A stretch of DNA of 7,052 nt from Prolixibacteraceae bacterium (GTDB lineage Bacteria > Bacteroidota > Bacteroidia > Bacteroidales > Prolixibacteraceae). The DNA is taken from contig JAFGDX010000475.1 of the NCBI GenBank assembly GCA_016931875.1, positions 1-7,052 on the forward strand. Reading direction: 5' to 3'. This document shows positions 5,350 through 7,052 of the stretch, piece after piece. The position numbers and the translations under genes were made by a program. Under the pieces are notes generated by a model. It was not told the DNA's origin. It worked only from the letters and a program-made list of their open reading frames with translations, and ran no database searches. The first letter of the stretch is position 1. Every line of letters starts with the position of its first letter.

Positions 5350-7052
5350 ATGCCTTACGATAATTTTGTAACCCGCCACATTGGTCCGCGCGAAGACGAT
5401 GTGAAAAAGATGCTCAAAACAGTTGGTGTTTCATCAATGGATGAACTGATTAACCAAACTGTTCCCGCAAATATCAGGTTAAAAAAACCGCTAAAATTAC
5501 AGGAAGGTTTAACCGAACGGAAATACTACCGCAAGATTTTAAGTCTGGCGGCGAAAAACAAGGTTTTCAATACCTACATCGGGATGGGATATTATGATAC
5601 CATTACCCCGGCAGTTATCCTTCGGAATGTGCTTGAAAATCCGGTTTGGTACACCTCATATACACCGTATCAGGCTGAAATATCACAGGGAAGACTGGAA
5701 GCGTTGCTGAATTTTCAGACAATGGTTTGCGAATTAACCGGAATGGAAATGGCAAATGCCTCGCTGCTCGATGAAGCAACTGCGGCGGCTGAAGCCATGA
5801 TTATGATGCTGAACCTGCGCTCGCGCCAGATGGTGAAAAACGAAGTAAATGTGGTTTTGGTGGATGAAAAAATGTGGCCGCAAACTCACGATGTGTTAAA
5901 AACACGGGCAAATCCGCTGGGTATCGAACTTCGGATTCAACCCAAAGATGCATTTGAATTTACAGAGGATGTTTTTGGGGTACTGGTTCAATATCCAAAT
6001 TCCGAAGGAGAAATTGTGGATTATTCGGAATTGGTAAAACAAGCCCACGAAAAAGAAATAAAAGTAGCCGTAGCTGCCGATTTACTGTCGTTGTCCATTT
6101 TAATTCCGCCCGGAGAGTGGGATGCTGATATTGTGTTTGGAAACAGCCAGCGTTTTGGTGTGCCAATGGGATACGGAGGGCCACATGCCGCATTTTTTGC
6201 TGCAAAAGAAGCCTTTAAACGCAGTTTGCCCGGGAGAATAATAGGCGTTACAAAAGATATTCACGGAAACCGCGCTTTACGAATGGCGCTGCAAACCCGC
6301 GAACAACATATTAAACGTGAAAAAGCTACCTCGAATATTTGCACGGCACAGGCACTTTTGGCAACAATGGCTGGTTTTTTTGGGGTGTATCACGGTCCGG
6401 AAGGAATTAAAAACATTGCCGGGCGGGTACACAATATTGCTGCCTTTTTAAGTGAAGAAATAGAAAAACTGGGATACAAACAGTTAAACCGGAACTATTT
6501 TGATACCATTCGTTTTGCATTGCCAAAACATGTGAAACACGAAGATATTGAGTGGTTGTCGCTGGAACTGGAAATGAATTTCAGGTATTTTGAAAACGGA
6601 GAAGTGGGAATCAGCATCGACGAAACCACTAACCGGGAAGATATTAACTGGATTCTGGAAGTATTTGCTAAAGCAGCTAACAAACGCTGGCCGGTAATTC
6701 ATGAATATCCCGGCAATTACCCAATCGATAAAAGATTTGCCCGAACTTCGGCATTTATGACCCAGGAGGTATTTAACAAATACCGCTCGGAAACTGAAAT
6801 GGTGCGGTACATCAAAAGGCTGGAACATAAAGACATTTCGTTGACGCACTCCATGATTTCGCTGGGTTCGTGTACCATGAAACTCAATGCAGCTACCGAA
6901 ATGCTTCCGCTAAGCTGGATTGAGTTCAACGGAATTCATCCGTTTGTTCCAAAAAATCAGGCGCGCGGTTACCATGAAATGATGGAGGAATTGCGGCGCG
7001 ATTTATCGGAAATTACAGGAATGGCCGATGTGAGTTTAATGCCAAACTCCGG
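5350..7052 (+). CDS. gcvP: Glycine dehydrogenase (decarboxylating), glycine cleavage P protein, 3' end beyond the window
   Basis: The P protein of the glycine cleavage system decarboxylates glycine with pyridoxal phosphate and passes the aminomethyl group to the lipoyl arm of the H protein, feeding one-carbon units to tetrahydrofolate. The frame is open from 5350 to the window end (567 full codons plus two bases) with no stop or frameshift. Landmarks in order: RHIGP at 9-13, YIGMGY at 76-81, YTPYQAEISQG at 104-114, LLDEATAAAEAM at 139-150, QRFGVPMGYGGPHAAFFA at 267-284, QTREQHIKREK at 315-325, SNICT at 328-332, LGSCTMKLN at 505-513, and MPNSG at the edge. This is the long, single-chain type (about 950 residues), since the N-terminal domain runs straight into the second domain containing LGSCTMKLN. 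The window therefore holds about 60 percent; the PLP-binding lysine lies beyond it. An in-frame TAG immediately before the ATG fixes the start. gcvT and gcvH are not nearby, a common arrangement in this phylum. Confidence 0.97.
   Translation, partial: MPYDNFVTRHIGPREDDVKKMLKTVGVSSMDELINQTVPANIRLKKPLKLQEGLTERKYYRKILSLAAKNKVFNTYIGMGYYDTITPAVILRNVLENPVWYTSYTPYQAEISQGRLEALLNFQTMVCELTGMEMANASLLDEATAAAEAMIMMLNLRSRQMVKNEVNVVLVDEKMWPQTHDVLKTRANPLGIELRIQPKDAFEFTEDVFGVLVQYPNSEGEIVDYSELVKQAHEKEIKVAVAADLLSLSILIPPGEWDADIVFGNSQRFGVPMGYGGPHAAFFAAKEAFKRSLPGRIIGVTKDIHGNRALRMALQTREQHIKREKATSNICTAQALLATMAGFFGVYHGPEGIKNIAGRVHNIAAFLSEEIEKLGYKQLNRNYFDTIRFALPKHVKHEDIEWLSLELEMNFRYFENGEVGISIDETTNREDINWILEVFAKAANKRWPVIHEYPGNYPIDKRFARTSAFMTQEVFNKYRSETEMVRYIKRLEHKDISLTHSMISLGSCTMKLNAATEMLPLSWIEFNGIHPFVPKNQARGYHEMMEELRRDLSEITGMADVSLMPNS

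Noticed and set aside
5960..6929. Several minus-strand open frames of 60-120 codons inside gcvP
   Set aside because: They are antisense shadows of a strongly conserved reading frame and show no recognisable protein features.
7020..7052. Apparent early end of gcvP at the edge of the window
   Set aside because: The frame is still open and the conserved MPNSG motif is reached at the last bases, so this is a window cut and not a truncation.

Overview
The window looks like an ordinary chromosomal stretch of a Bacteroidota bacterium, probably from the Bacteroidales/Marinilabiliales side; that finer placement is an impression from protein style, not a search. Supporting signs are moderate-to-low GC, AT-rich intergenic gaps, no consistent Shine-Dalgarno sequences, and several matches to the Bacteroidota -7 promoter element TAnnTTTG just upstream of genes. 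I see no rRNA, tRNA, CRISPR array, insertion sequence or phage gene.

Layout. (1) 107-1354, plus strand: an MFS transporter of unknown substrate. (2) 1355-1436: a short convergent gap with a perfect 12-bp palindrome and an inverted repeat that may end transcription. (3) 1437-3811, minus strand: a two-gene unit. A short, degenerate Gfo/Idh/MocA-like protein lies upstream, and a polyprenyl-phosphate sugar phosphotransferase (the initiating enzyme of surface polysaccharide or O-unit assembly) lies downstream. The 92-base gap between them holds TAnnTTTG-like boxes and an 8-bp inverted repeat. (4) 3812-3956: a divergent intergenic region. (5) 3957-5245, plus strand: protein-L-isoaspartate O-methyltransferase and a GloC/YcbL-type metallo-beta-lactamase-fold hydrolase, two bases apart and almost certainly co-transcribed. 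(6) 5350 to the window end, plus strand: the first 567 codons of the glycine cleavage P protein (gcvP), open to the edge and so truncated by the window, not by mutation.

How the genes fit together. The minus-strand pair points to cell-envelope glycan synthesis: the transferase loads the first sugar phosphate onto the lipid carrier, and the dehydrogenase-like partner could act on a nucleotide sugar or, given its missing motifs, serve a non-catalytic role. The pcm-gloC pair looks like damage control: repair of aged aspartyl/asparaginyl residues and hydrolysis of thioester products of 2-oxoaldehyde detoxification. gcvP belongs to one-carbon metabolism and appears to have its own promoter. I did not find a convincing new multi-gene system. 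The best leads are the degenerate Gfo/Idh-like protein and the structured leader of the sugar transferase gene.
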